Shown: positions 26,834 through 35,476, counted from the first letter of the stretch. The stretch is 36,818 bases of DNA from Microcoleus sp. CAWBG506 (GCA_020883125.1 JAHREW010000011.1:1-36818); one strand, 5' to 3'. The notes: a model not told the origin generated them from the letters alone. Made by a program: numbers and translations.

Positions 26834-29827
26834 GTGGCAGGACTCAAACCTTGGTATAAAATTGAAGGACTTATCCCCCGCGAAGATTTGCGCGAAGGCA
26901 AACCCTTAGATGCTTCCGAATTTGCGGTACATCTCGACCAAGTGCGAGACAAACGAGCGCCCGCAGATTATCAACAACCCGATCGCTTTTTCGATCGCAC
27001 TTATCTTACCAAATATTTAACATACCTCGCCGCTCAGGTAGTCCGGCGACTCTCTGGTGAAACCACAGAAACTTCAGCTATATTTAATCTTTCTACGCAA
27101 TTTGGCGGTGGCAAAACTCACGCCTTAACTCTACTGTATCACTTAGCAAAACACGGCCCTGCTGCTAACCAATGGACGGGAGTAGATAAAATCTTAAAGC
27201 AAGCAGCCATTTCCACCATCCCCGAAGCCGCTGTAGCCGTATTTGTCGGCACTGAATTTGACTCCATCACCGGGCGCGGTGGCGATGATGGCACTCCTCT
27301 ACGCAAAACACCTTGGGGTGAAATTGCCTATCAGTTAGGAGGGGAAGCGGCTTTTAATATTGTCGCCGAGCACGAAAATCAATTTATCGAACCCAAGGGC
27401 GATGTCATCCGCAAGTTTCTCCCCAAAGATAAGCCCTGTTTGATTTTGTTAGATGAGATTATCAACTACGCCAGCACCTATCGCAAAACCGGTTATGGCG
27501 ATCGGCTTTATAACTTCATTCAAGCACTTTCTGAAACTGCCCGAGGTGAAAAAAATGTTGTTTTAGTCGTATCTATTCCCGCTTCGGAGATGGAATATAC
27601 TGCTGCTGACGAAGCCGACGAACAGCGCTTCAAGAAAGTGCTCGACAGATTGGGTAAAGCAATTATGATGTCCGCCGAATCTGAGACATCAGAAATTATC
27701 CGCCGTCGCTTATTTGAATGGACTGCTAATGCTGTCACTGCTGAAGGTAAAATCATGCTTCCCAAGGATGCTGTTGCTACCTGTAACGAGTATGCAGATT
27801 GGGTGATTCAACACAAGCAACAGTTGCCTAGTTTCCCAATTGAAAGTGCGCGGGAAGCTTTTATGGCGAGTTATCCTTTTCACCCCACAGTGCTATCGGT
27901 ATTCGAGCGTAAATGGCAGGCTTTGCCTCGATTTCAACGCACCAGAGGTGTCCTGCGACTCTTAGCTTTGTGGGTGTCTATTGCCTATCAGGAAGGTTAT
28001 AAAGGCAACCATCGCGATGCCCTAATTGGATTGGGAACTGCCCCCCTAGATGACCTATCATTTCGAGCCGCCGTATTCGATCAACTTGGAAACGATCGCC
28101 TAGAAGGGCCAGTAACAACTGATATTTGCGGCAAAAAAGATTCTCACGCTATTCGTCTTGATGCGGAAGCTACGGAAGATATTAAGAAATCGCGACTCCA
28201 CCGGAAAGTTAATACAACTATCTTTTTTGAGTCCAACGGTGGTTGCACTCGCACAGAAGCAACGGTCCCAGAAATTCGACTGGCTGTAGGGGAACCCAAT
28301 GTAGATATTGGCAATGTAGAAACGGTTTTGGAATCTCTAACTAGCGATTGCTATTATTTAACTGTCGGGCAAACTAAGTATCGATTTACTCTCTATCCAA
28401 ACCTTAACAAAATTTTAGCAGACCGCCGCGCTAACGTGCAAGGGCATCGCATTGATGAGCGAATTCTCCATGAGATTCAGAAGTTATTTGCTCTTAATCA
28501 AGGAATTCAGGTTATTTTGTTTCCCGAACAACCTAACAATCTTCCCAATCAAGCTGTGCTGACTTTAGCTGTGATGTCTCCTACCCATTCCAAACAGGAT
28601 GAGAGTACCCCAAAGTTGATAGAGTCAATGATTCGCGAGTCTGGTGCGTCGGCGAGAACGTTTAAGAGTGCGCTAATTTTTGCGATCGCTGATTCTGATG
28701 TTCAATTGCGCGAAGAAGCCCGAAAAATGCTATCCTGGGAAGACATTCGCGATGAGGAAACCAATTTAGATGACGTGCAGAACAAGCAATTATCTGAAAA
28801 CCTGAAAAAAGCTCAGCGCGATTTGATTGAAACCCTATGGCGCACTTATAAACACGTCGCATTGTTAGGGAAAGATAATAAGTTACGGCTGGTGGATTTG
28901 GGTTTAGTCACTTCCAGTTCTGCCAAATCAATTGTAGACTTAATTATCAATCGGTTGCGTCTGGATGGAGATGTGGAAGATGCGGTTAGCCCTCGGTTTT
29001 TGGTTCGCAATTGGTCTGGTGCTTTCCAGGAGTGGAGTACCAAGGCTGTGCGGGATGTCTTCTTTGCTTCACCTTTGTTTCCGCGACTTTTGAAAGGGGA
29101 TGTAGTCAAAGAGGCGATCGCCCGTGGTGTCAAAGATGGTACTTTAGCATTAGTTGGCAAAGCATCAGGCGATCGCTATGAACCGTTCGAGTTCAAAACC
29201 GATTTAGCAGCTAGCCAAATCGAAATTTCCGACGATTTGTTTATCATTAAATCAGAGGTAGCCGCAGCTTACTTACAACGAATCACCGATCCTCCCAAGT
29301 TGAACTCGTTGATAGTTTCCCCCACCAAGGTGCAGCTAGAACCGGGTAAACAGCAAACTTTTCTCGCACGGGGACGCGATCAATACGATCGAGAAATTGC
29401 TATTAATGAAATACACTGGACTACTACGGGCGGTAATATTGAACCCAATGGCTTACTCACGGGTGGAGAGAATGAGGGAAATTTCACTGTGACAGCAACA
29501 GTAGAAGCAATTAGTGCGATCGCTGAATTTGCCGTAAAATCTGCTAATGGTGCCAGAGCCAAAGAAAATGCTACAATTTATCAATTAGCCAAGGACAAAA
29601 CCATCCCACTTCCTCCTAAAGGATTGAGATGGATTAGTGAAATTAGTCCTCAGAAGTGGATGAATTTTTATACTAAAGTTCTGAGTAAATTTGCCAGTGA
29701 CAAAAATATTAAGCTCACACTTAAAATAGAAGTTTCTATCGAAGGTGAGGTGTCTGGGCCAAGGCGGGATGAGACTAAAATTGCACTGCAAGAACTCGGA
29801 TTGAATGATGATATGGATGTTCTATAA
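26834..29827 (+). CDS. DUF499 P-loop ATPase (BrxC/PglY-like)
   Basis: This 997-residue ATPase has a Walker A at about 88-96 (TQFGGGKTH) and a Walker B near 202-207 (LILLDEI). The N-terminus is typical of DUF499 (GLKPWYKIEGLIPREDLREG, then DRTYLTKYLTYL). A predicted Ig-like (Big_2-type) beta domain follows near residues 825-905 (LIVSPTKVQLEPGKQQTFLA, ITATVE-like strands), and the C-terminus has WISEISPQKWMNFYTKVLSK and IALQELGLNDD. DUF499 proteins are the large ATPases (PglY, BrxC) of Pgl and BREX phage defence. It is the third gene of the cassette, but a repeat-filled 339-bp gap may give it separate control. It starts with GTG after AGGGAG. Confidence 0.92.
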   Translation: MAGLKPWYKIEGLIPREDLREGKPLDASEFAVHLDQVRDKRAPADYQQPDRFFDRTYLTKYLTYLAAQVVRRLSGETTETSAIFNLSTQFGGGKTHALTLLYHLAKHGPAANQWTGVDKILKQAAISTIPEAAVAVFVGTEFDSITGRGGDDGTPLRKTPWGEIAYQLGGEAAFNIVAEHENQFIEPKGDVIRKFLPKDKPCLILLDEIINYASTYRKTGYGDRLYNFIQALSETARGEKNVVLVVSIPASEMEYTAADEADEQRFKKVLDRLGKAIMMSAESETSEIIRRRLFEWTANAVTAEGKIMLPKDAVATCNEYADWVIQHKQQLPSFPIESAREAFMASYPFHPTVLSVFERKWQALPRFQRTRGVLRLLALWVSIAYQEGYKGNHRDALIGLGTAPLDDLSFRAAVFDQLGNDRLEGPVTTDICGKKDSHAIRLDAEATEDIKKSRLHRKVNTTIFFESNGGCTRTEATVPEIRLAVGEPNVDIGNVETVLESLTSDCYYLTVGQTKYRFTLYPNLNKILADRRANVQGHRIDERILHEIQKLFALNQGIQVILFPEQPNNLPNQAVLTLAVMSPTHSKQDESTPKLIESMIRESGASARTFKSALIFAIADSDVQLREEARKMLSWEDIRDEETNLDDVQNKQLSENLKKAQRDLIETLWRTYKHVALLGKDNKLRLVDLGLVTSSSAKSIVDLIINRLRLDGDVEDAVSPRFLVRNWSGAFQEWSTKAVRDVFFASPLFPRLLKGDVVKEAIARGVKDGTLALVGKASGDRYEPFEFKTDLAASQIEISDDLFIIKSEVAAAYLQRITDPPKLNSLIVSPTKVQLEPGKQQTFLARGRDQYDREIAINEIHWTTTGGNIEPNGLLTGGENEGNFTVTATVEAISAIAEFAVKSANGARAKENATIYQLAKDKTIPLPPKGLRWISEISPQKWMNFYTKVLSKFASDKNIKLTLKIEVSIEGEVSGPRRDETKIALQELGLNDDMDVL

Positions 29828-29883
29828 TGAAGTAAATATAGTATATTCCATGTCGTTCGAGTACACCCGCCTATCCTTCGATT

Positions 29884-29911
29884 CCCTTCTTCCTTCTTGC
29901 TTCTTCCTTCT
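29884..29911. repeat. CTTCTTCC pyrimidine tract
   Basis: This is an imperfect simple repeat of CTTCTTC/CTTGCTTCTTC units in the short gap before nadE. Its complement recurs as GAAGGAAGAAG units at about 33.6 kb. It probably has no coding role. Confidence 0.7.
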
Positions 29912-29931
29912 AGATTAGGTAATTTGGTAAT

Positions 29932-31740
29932 ATGAAAATTGCGATCGCACAACTAAATCCTACTATTGGTGATATTTTTGGCAATGCCAACCTGATTCTG
30001 GAATCTGCGCAAAAAGCGGCCAGTGAAGGAGCAAATATATTGCTAACACCGGAACTTTCCCTGATAGGTTATCCACCACGGGATTTATTGATGAACCCTA
30101 GTTTTATTGCCGCGGCTGGGGATAAGTTGCAGCAATTAGCCCAGGATTTGCCAGGGGAGTTGGCAGTGATAGTCGGCACTGCTATCCCGAATCCTAACGC
30201 TGTGAAAGCAGGCGGAAAATCCTTGTTTAACTGTGCTGTTTTGTTGGCAAATGGTAGTATCCAAAAAGTTTTTAATAAACGGTTGTTGCCTACCTATGAT
30301 GTATTTGATGAAGATCGGTATTTTGAACCGGGAACCCAAAGCGATTTTTTTAAATTAGGTAACATTAAAATTGGGATTACCGTCTGCGAGGATGTGTGGA
30401 ACAATGAGGAGTTTTGGGGAAAACGCAGTTACGTCGGCGAACCTTTTTTAGATTTGGTCAAAGCTGGTGTGGATTTAGTGTTGAATTTGTCGGCATCGCC
30501 TTATGCTGCGGGAAAGCGGGGAGTGCGATCGTCTATGTTGCAACATAGCGTAATGCGCTCAGGTATACCCATTGTTTACGCTAATCAGGTGGGGGGAAAT
30601 GATGATATTATTTTTGATGGTAGCAGTTTTTGTATCAACAGAAACGGTGAATTAATTCAGGTACTAGCTTCTTTTGAAACAGATTTTGGGGTGATTGAAT
30701 ATGACGAGGCTAAACGGGATTTAGTGGACATTACCTCGCAAAATCCTACAGAAGTTAAGGGCGCACCTTTAAGTTTTTCTCCGCAGGTTGGGGATGCAGA
30801 AATTTGGGCTGCTCTGGTTTTAGGAGTACGAGATTATGTTCGCAAGTGTGGTTTTTCTAAGGTTGTATTGGGTTTGAGTGGCGGGATTGATTCGGCTTTG
30901 GTGGCTGCAATTGCCAGTTATGCGATCGGGCCCGAAAATGTCTTGGGCGTGCTGATGCCTTCTCCTTACAGTTCCGATCATTCTGTGAATGATGCTTTGG
31001 AATTAGCTAAAAATTTGGGCATTGGGATGGAAATGTTGCCCATCGCTGATTTGATGAAAGCTTACGATCGCACTTTAGGTAATTTGTTTGTCGATACCCC
31101 TTTTGGCATTGCTGAAGAAAATATTCAATCGCGAATTCGCGGCAATCTGTTGATGGCAATTTCTAATAAATTCGGCCATTTGCTGCTTTCTACTGGTAAT
31201 AAATCGGAAATGGCGGTGGGTTACTGCACTCTCTATGGCGATATGAATGGCGGCTTGGCGGTGATTTCTGATGTGCCGAAAACTCGCGTTTATTCCCTTT
31301 GTCACTGGCTGAATGCTGCGGGGATTGGGAAGGATAAAAATGAGGCAGAGCCTCTAGATATGCGTTCCCAGACTCTGCCTGGGAACAATTATGTAGGGGT
31401 GGTGCCCCCGTGCCCGCCCCCGCCCTTTGGGAACGAGATAATACCGGGTAATATTATCAGTAAAGCGCCTAGTGCTGAACTAAAGCCGGGGCAAATTGAC
31501 CAAGATTCTTTGCCTGCTTATGATGTTTTGGATGACATCTTGCTGCGCTTGATCGAAAATCACGAATCTGTTAAACAAATTGTGGCGGTGGGACATGATG
31601 AAGCGGTGGTAGCACGGATAGTAAAATTAGTGAGACAGGCGGAATTTAAACGGCGACAAGCACCTCCGGGTTTGAAAATTAGCGATCGGGCTTTTGGTAC
31701 TGGTTGGCGAATGCCGATCGCCAAATCTTCCATTTATTAA
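29932..31740 (+). CDS. nadE: Glutamine-dependent NAD+ synthetase
   Basis: This enzyme amidates deamido-NAD to NAD+, the final step of the pathway served by pncB and nadD. The N-terminal nitrilase-like glutaminase has the triad Glu at 41 (LLTPELSLIGYPPRD), Lys in FNKRLLPTYDVFDEDRYF, and Cys at 152 (GITVCEDVWN). The C-terminal synthetase has the PP-loop SGGIDS at 316-321, STGNKSEMAVGY and the closing KAPSAELKPGQIDQDSLPAY. Total length is 602 residues. About 30 extra residues (about 470-500, MRSQTLPGNNYVGVVPPCPP) sit just before the conserved IIPGNIISKAPSAEL and derive from repeat DNA. The next gene starts 7 bp after its stop. Confidence 0.95.
   Translation: MKIAIAQLNPTIGDIFGNANLILESAQKAASEGANILLTPELSLIGYPPRDLLMNPSFIAAAGDKLQQLAQDLPGELAVIVGTAIPNPNAVKAGGKSLFNCAVLLANGSIQKVFNKRLLPTYDVFDEDRYFEPGTQSDFFKLGNIKIGITVCEDVWNNEEFWGKRSYVGEPFLDLVKAGVDLVLNLSASPYAAGKRGVRSSMLQHSVMRSGIPIVYANQVGGNDDIIFDGSSFCINRNGELIQVLASFETDFGVIEYDEAKRDLVDITSQNPTEVKGAPLSFSPQVGDAEIWAALVLGVRDYVRKCGFSKVVLGLSGGIDSALVAAIASYAIGPENVLGVLMPSPYSSDHSVNDALELAKNLGIGMEMLPIADLMKAYDRTLGNLFVDTPFGIAEENIQSRIRGNLLMAISNKFGHLLLSTGNKSEMAVGYCTLYGDMNGGLAVISDVPKTRVYSLCHWLNAAGIGKDKNEAEPLDMRSQTLPGNNYVGVVPPCPPPPFGNEIIPGNIISKAPSAELKPGQIDQDSLPAYDVLDDILLRLIENHESVKQIVAVGHDEAVVARIVKLVRQAEFKRRQAPPGLKISDRAFGTGWRMPIAKSSIY
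31341..31432. repeat. Nested repeat element inserted in frame in nadE
   Basis: The outer element has AGGCAGAG / CTCTGCCT arms (31343-31350 and 31373-31380) and GTTCCCAG / CTGGGAAC arms around 31364-31385. It is followed by TTTGGGAACGAG, which looks like its far end. Between them lies TGTAGGGGTGGTGCCCCCGT plus GCCCGCCCCC (31392-31421), the same family as the intergenic element at 26.5 kb. The whole insert keeps the nadE frame open. Confidence 0.8.
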
Positions 31741-31747
31741 ATATAAA

Positions 31748-32677
31748 ATGGCTAACATAGACGGTACTTTCGGCTTTGACTTTCTCCTAGGAAGTCCCAA
31801 CGCCGATTTAATTAGAGGATTTGCGGGTAATGACACTATTCAAGGTTTGGGGGGAAATGACCTAATTTATGGAGGACAAGGAGACGATTTGCTCGCTGGA
31901 AATGAGGGCGCTGATAGCCTCGCGGGAGGCCAGGGAACCGATACCATCTATGGAGGACAAGGAGATGATGTCATTAATGGCGATCGGGGTCAAGACTTGC
32001 TAATCGGTGGTGAAGGCAAAGATATCTTGACAGGTGGTGCGGGGGATGATTTATTTGTGATGGAAATAACCGCTGATCCATCGAGTCTAGATAGAGCCGA
32101 TTTAATTACCGATTTTGGCAACGGAAATGATAAAATTGTCTTGACAGATGGCATGAAGTTTAGCGACTTAGATATCTCTGTTTCCGATAACCAAACTGTG
32201 ATGAAAGATAAAAATACGGGTCAATATTTAGGAGCTTTTTCGGAAATAGTTAATTTATCGCAATCCAACTTTATATCGCTATTTGGCGGAATTGATGTGG
32301 GTCAAATTTTGCCAATTTCTGTTAATACTAACATCGGCGATCGCGCGATCGGATTGGAAGTGGCCCAAACTCCCCAAGAACAACAAATTGGTCTGATGTT
32401 TCGCACAGAATTGCCCGAAGACAGGGGAATGTTGTTCCCCATTGAACCCGCGCGAAATGTACGTTTTTGGATGAAAAATGTATTTATTGAACTGGATATG
32501 ATTTTTTTGCGGGGAGGGGTAGTCCAGGCGATAATCCCCAATGTGCCGCCCTGTTTAACTGAAAACTGCCCCAACTACGGCCCGGATGTTCCAGTTGATG
32601 CAGTGATGGAACTCCGAGGAGGAAGGGCAGCCCAATTAGGGTTGAAAGTGGGCGATCGTCTTCCCAATCTACCCTAA
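31748..32677 (+). CDS. Fusion of RTX calcium-binding repeats to a DUF192 domain
   Basis: The 309-residue protein starts with about eight RTX nonapeptides (GGxGxDxLx; residues about 15-105, e.g. YGGQGDDLLAGN, IGGEGKDILTGGAGDDLF). A linker typical of hemolysin-type proteins follows (LITDFGNGNDKIVLTDG), and it ends in a DUF192 domain (about 200-309: QTPQEQQIGLMFRTELPEDR, GMLFPIE, FWMKNVFIELDMIFL, VMELRGGRAAQLGLKVGDRL). RTX repeats bind calcium and are usual in secreted proteins. DUF192 is a small, mostly single-domain family of unknown function. The ATG at 31748 follows nadE by 7 bp. An upstream in-frame TTG inside nadE is unlikely. No classical signal peptide is present, so type I-like export would be expected. 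Confidence 0.88.
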   Translation: MANIDGTFGFDFLLGSPNADLIRGFAGNDTIQGLGGNDLIYGGQGDDLLAGNEGADSLAGGQGTDTIYGGQGDDVINGDRGQDLLIGGEGKDILTGGAGDDLFVMEITADPSSLDRADLITDFGNGNDKIVLTDGMKFSDLDISVSDNQTVMKDKNTGQYLGAFSEIVNLSQSNFISLFGGIDVGQILPISVNTNIGDRAIGLEVAQTPQEQQIGLMFRTELPEDRGMLFPIEPARNVRFWMKNVFIELDMIFLRGGVVQAIIPNVPPCLTENCPNYGPDVPVDAVMELRGGRAAQLGLKVGDRLPNLP

Positions 32678-32722
32678 ATAAACATCGACAATCACCTGAC
32701 GGTGCAACCAGAATTGATATGA

Positions 32723-33427
32723 TTAGTCGATCGCATCAAGCGCTCTTTCAGCAGCTCGCTGAGTTCTATCAATATCTCGGTTCACTTTAGAGCTAACCTT
32801 GTCCGAGACATCATCAGCATTAGACTTTACAGTCTCCAAAGCATCTTTGACATTTTCCTTGCCTTGTTTGAGGTTATATTGGAGCGCATCCTTACCCTCT
32901 GCTACTCTATCTTTTGCCCCTTCTGTGGCCTCTTTAACCACTTCTTTTGCTCCCTTCACACCATCGCGAGTATTTTCTTTAAGGTTAGCCATGTTTTTTT
33001 GAGTATTTTTCCCAAACTCATCTAAATTCTCCTGAGCACTGCGAACATCCTCATTCAATTTATTGCCAATTTCCTTGAGTTTATCCGGCGCTTCATCGGC
33101 CACTCGTCGGACATTTTCACCCACATTACTGCTAGCTTTAGTATCGATGCGGCGCTGTGCTTCATCCTTCAGCATCTTGGCTTTTGCTTCTACTTTTGTC
33201 ATGTTGGCATTTCTGGGATCTACATCGCTATATTGGTTCTGCCCACCTTTATATTCAGAAGTTACAGCCTCGGAAGGAACTTCTTCTCTAAGTTTGTCGG
33301 CCGTCTTTCCTGCCATCACATCCGTGCCGCTACAAGCAGTGCTAACGAACACTAAAAGACCCGCCATAAACACTGTTAACAACTGTCCCAATCGAATTTT
33401 TTTGATAAACGCAGTAAGTCTGTTCAT
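32723..33427 (-). CDS. Lipoprotein with a long amphipathic helical (LEA/apolipoprotein-like) domain
   Basis: The mature part is highly charged and helical with 11-residue-type periodicity (EVVKEATEGAKDRVAEGKDA, NLKQGKENVKDALETVKSNA, DDVSDKVSSKVNRDIDRTQR). It resembles LEA group-3 and desiccation-stress proteins. The N-terminus has a signal peptide (about 1-31) ending in FVSTACSG, a reasonable lipobox, so it is probably anchored in a membrane. An ATG 18 bp upstream is in frame, but AAGGAGC lies about 8 nt before the ATG at 33427, which is therefore preferred (234 residues). It converges with the RTX-DUF192 gene. A role in osmotic or drying stress is an inference. Confidence 0.82.
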   Translation of the reverse strand: MNRLTAFIKKIRLGQLLTVFMAGLLVFVSTACSGTDVMAGKTADKLREEVPSEAVTSEYKGGQNQYSDVDPRNANMTKVEAKAKMLKDEAQRRIDTKASSNVGENVRRVADEAPDKLKEIGNKLNEDVRSAQENLDEFGKNTQKNMANLKENTRDGVKGAKEVVKEATEGAKDRVAEGKDALQYNLKQGKENVKDALETVKSNADDVSDKVSSKVNRDIDRTQRAAERALDAID

Positions 33428-34000
33428 AAAAAATGCTCCTTGCATACTATACTATGGTTGATATATTGAAATGCCTGTGGTTTGGTAAATGGCTAGCATT
33501 ACAAAATCAGGAATTTCAATACTCTTTCAGCATACGAATAAAAATAGGACTTGTTTATCTATCTCAAGTTACATTTCTCAATTGTTGAGTGGGCGAAGGA
33601 AGAAGGAAGAAGGAAGAAGAACCCCCCCAAGGGCCAGGGCTGTTTCATTCTGGTGACAAATCATGGTGTTGTAGGGGTAGTGGATGGTGCGTGCCTACCC
33701 TCCCCGTCTCATCTTTTTTTGGTTGAGCTACTTATATAAAATCCTCTCTTCATCGTCCTGTATTAAAATCTCTCTTCTCTTGCTTCGCGTACTTCGCGCC
33801 TTCGCGGTTAAATCATTCCGATACAACCGGAATTGATATTACTACCCACCTTGTTATCTCAAAAAAAACCTTCCTTCAGGTCGGAAACCTAAAGGAAGAA
33901 AACCTTTTATCTCAAGTACAACAATGTCTTTAGCCTAAATCATTGCAAACTCGATCGCACTCCGGCATCTATCTAATGATAGAAATTATCGGCAAGGCTG
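33428..34000. other. Repeat-rich intergenic region
   Basis: No gene is supported. It contains a GAAGGAA purine tract (about 33596-33620), a decayed piece of the GC-rich repeat seen at 26.5 kb (CAGGGCTGTTTCATTCTG and TGTAGGGGTAGTGGATGGTG, 33636-33690), and a CTTCGCGTACTTCGCGCCTT tract (about 33784-33803) of a type often seen between cyanobacterial genes. The trpA terminator is at 33861-33898. Confidence 0.7.
33861..33898 (-). terminator. Intrinsic terminator of trpA
   Basis: On the minus strand, CTTCCTTTAGGT and ACCTGAAGGAAG form a 12-bp stem with one G-U-type mismatch around a 5-nt loop. It is followed by G and eight T's (the A run at 33861-33868 on the plus strand). It lies about 100 bp past the trpA stop. 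Confidence 0.85.
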
Positions 34001-34798
34001 CTAAGTATTTTGAATTGCTGCTTTGAGACTATTGCAGAATTGGCCAATAGATTCTAAACCCTGTTCTGGAGTGCCATCAGCTAAACGTTTGACAAAAGCA
34101 CTGCCCACAATGGCAGCATCTGCGCCCCATTCTTTCACTTGACGAGCGTGTTCCGGTGTCGAAATCCCAAAACCGATGCCGATGGGTTTTTCGGTGACGC
34201 TGCGCAGTTCTTGCAGTAACTCTTTTGCTCGCTTTTCTAATCCATCCCGCACTCCTGTAACGCCGGTGACGCTGACTAAGTAAATAAATCCTTGAGACTG
34301 CTTAGCAATAGCTTCTATGCGGCTTTTGGGACTTGTGGGAGCAACTAATAATGTGAGTTCAATTCCTAATTTGTTGGCTGGTTGAATTAGGGTTTCTGCT
34401 TCTTCTAAGGGCAAATCTGGTACTACTAATCCCTGGACTCCGGCACTTTTGATTTGCTGCAAGAAAGTTTCTATACCTCGATACAAAATCGGGTTATAGT
34501 AGGTGAACAGAATAATTGGCGATCGCAAATTAGGGCTAACTTTCGCGACCATTTCCAGCACGTCATCTAAGCGAGTTCCGTGCTGCAAAGCCCTGGTAGC
34601 AGCAGCTTGAATGACTGGCCCGTCAGCCAGAGGGTCGGAATAGGGAACACCAAGTTCGATCGCATCAGCACCGTTGTCATCCAAAACTTGCAGTGCTTTA
34701 GCCGTTGTCTCCAAGTCGGGGTCGCCAGCAGTAATGAAAGGGATTAAAGCGCACTGATTTTTTTGGCGCAGGTTTTCAAAGCAATTAGAAATAGTCAT
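34001..34798 (-). CDS. trpA: Tryptophan synthase alpha subunit
   Basis: This subunit cleaves indole-3-glycerol phosphate to indole and glyceraldehyde 3-phosphate; indole is channelled to the TrpB subunit. The TIM-barrel protein has the usual length of 265 residues. Its landmarks are [36 protein letters not shown] (holding the catalytic Glu and Asp), the loop [28 protein letters not shown] and the phosphate-binding [15 protein letters not shown] / [11 protein letters not shown]. It lies downstream of ndhL and a DUF3007 gene on the same strand, an order I recall from other cyanobacteria. A repeat-filled gap of about 155 bp separates it from DUF3007. Confidence 0.96.
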   Translation of the reverse strand: MTISNCFENLRQKNQCALIPFITAGDPDLETTAKALQVLDDNGADAIELGVPYSDPLADGPVIQAAATRALQHGTRLDDVLEMVAKVSPNLRSPIILFTYYNPILYRGIETFLQQIKSAGVQGLVVPDLPLEEAETLIQPANKLGIELTLLVAPTSPKSRIEAIAKQSQGFIYLVSVTGVTGVRDGLEKRAKELLQELRSVTEKPIGIGFGISTPEHARQVKEWGADAAIVGSAFVKRLADGTPEQGLESIGQFCNSLKAAIQNT

Positions 34799-34958
34799 TA
34801 GTTATTAGTCCGTGGTCATTAGTCAGTTGTTAGTTATTATTGGTTATTTGTTCGTAGTTGTTAGAGATTTGTACTTAGTTGTTGCTTGTTACTAATAACT
34901 AATAACTAATAACTAATAACTAATAACTAATAACCAATAACCAATAACTAATAACTAA
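34797..34958. repeat. TAATAAC heptanucleotide array between DUF3007 and trpA
   Basis: About ten near-perfect 7-bp units (ACTAATA/CCAATA register, 34891-34958) form an array. Inverted relatives of the unit (TTAGTTATTATTGGTTATT, about 34829-34847) lie to the left, so a long AT-rich hairpin can form. The array reaches into the last codons of the DUF3007 gene: the TAG stop (34955-34957) is part of a repeat unit. Confidence 0.88.
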
Positions 34959-35260
34959 TTATTTTTTTCCTGTTCAATTTCGGCTTGAATTCTTGCCAAT
35001 TCTTCAGGAGTCAATTCATCGAGTTGTTTCTGCAAGACTGCTTCTTTGTAGTCCTTCAGTTGCTGACTATAGGTCATACCTTGAGTGACTGCTCGAAATA
35101 AATAGGTCGCCAGCCAACCAATCAAGCCAGCGACCAAAAACAATTGACTCCAAATACCTGCATTCGTGCTGTCGAGTCCTGCCCATTGCAGCAACAAGTA
35201 GGCTAACCCACCAGCCACAAAGACACCAAAAGTGATTCCAATTACGTCTATACGTCGCAT
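34955..35260 (-). CDS. DUF3007 membrane protein
   Basis: The 101-residue protein has two transmembrane helices (about 5-25 and 38-58) and a charged helical tail (QQLKDYKEAVLQKQLDELTP, EELARIQAEIEQEKNN). This matches the cyanobacterial/plastid DUF3007 family as I remember it. The function is not established. Its ATG follows the ndhL stop with no gap (TAAATG), which shows co-transcription and suggests a link to the NDH-1 complex or thylakoid membrane. The 3' end runs into the heptanucleotide repeat array. Confidence 0.85.
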   Translation of the reverse strand: MRRIDVIGITFGVFVAGGLAYLLLQWAGLDSTNAGIWSQLFLVAGLIGWLATYLFRAVTQGMTYSQQLKDYKEAVLQKQLDELTPEELARIQAEIEQEKNN

Positions 35261-35476
35261 TTAGGCTTCTATCTGCCGCCGTTTGGGGCGAAAATTTAAA
35301 AATGGAGCTAGGAGAAACATACCTGGGAAAAAGAAGAACATCAAGAAGTACATGAACGCCCGTTCCAAAGAAGTAGCAATGTACCAGCGGCTGTTGAGAT
35401 AGGCGTAGGTAGCTGCGGGTACTACCAGGAGATAAGCTCCCGCCAAGACGGCGTACAGCAGTAGGGTAATATACAT
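35261..35476 (-). CDS. ndhL: NAD(P)H-quinone oxidoreductase subunit L
   Basis: NdhL is a small membrane subunit of cyanobacterial NDH-1, which works in respiration, cyclic electron flow and CO2 uptake at the thylakoid. The 71-residue product has two hydrophobic helices ([20 protein letters not shown] and [20 protein letters not shown]) joined by [11 protein letters not shown], and a basic end [11 protein letters not shown]. This is the standard NdhL layout. It is the first gene of the ndhL-DUF3007(-trpA) unit. Confidence 0.92.
   Translation of the reverse strand: MYITLLLYAVLAGAYLLVVPAATYAYLNSRWYIATSLERAFMYFLMFFFFPGMFLLAPFLNFRPKRRQIEA

Noticed and set aside
19938..29827. Classical BREX or DISARM operon
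   Set aside because: No PglZ, BrxA, BrxB, BrxF, BrxL, DrmA, DrmB or DrmC is present in the window, so naming it as a complete known system is not supported.
32799..33461. Plus-strand open frames opposite the lipoprotein gene
   Set aside because: They are Ser-rich shadows of the charged helical repeats on the minus strand. The lipoprotein has a signal peptide, lipobox and ribosome-binding site.
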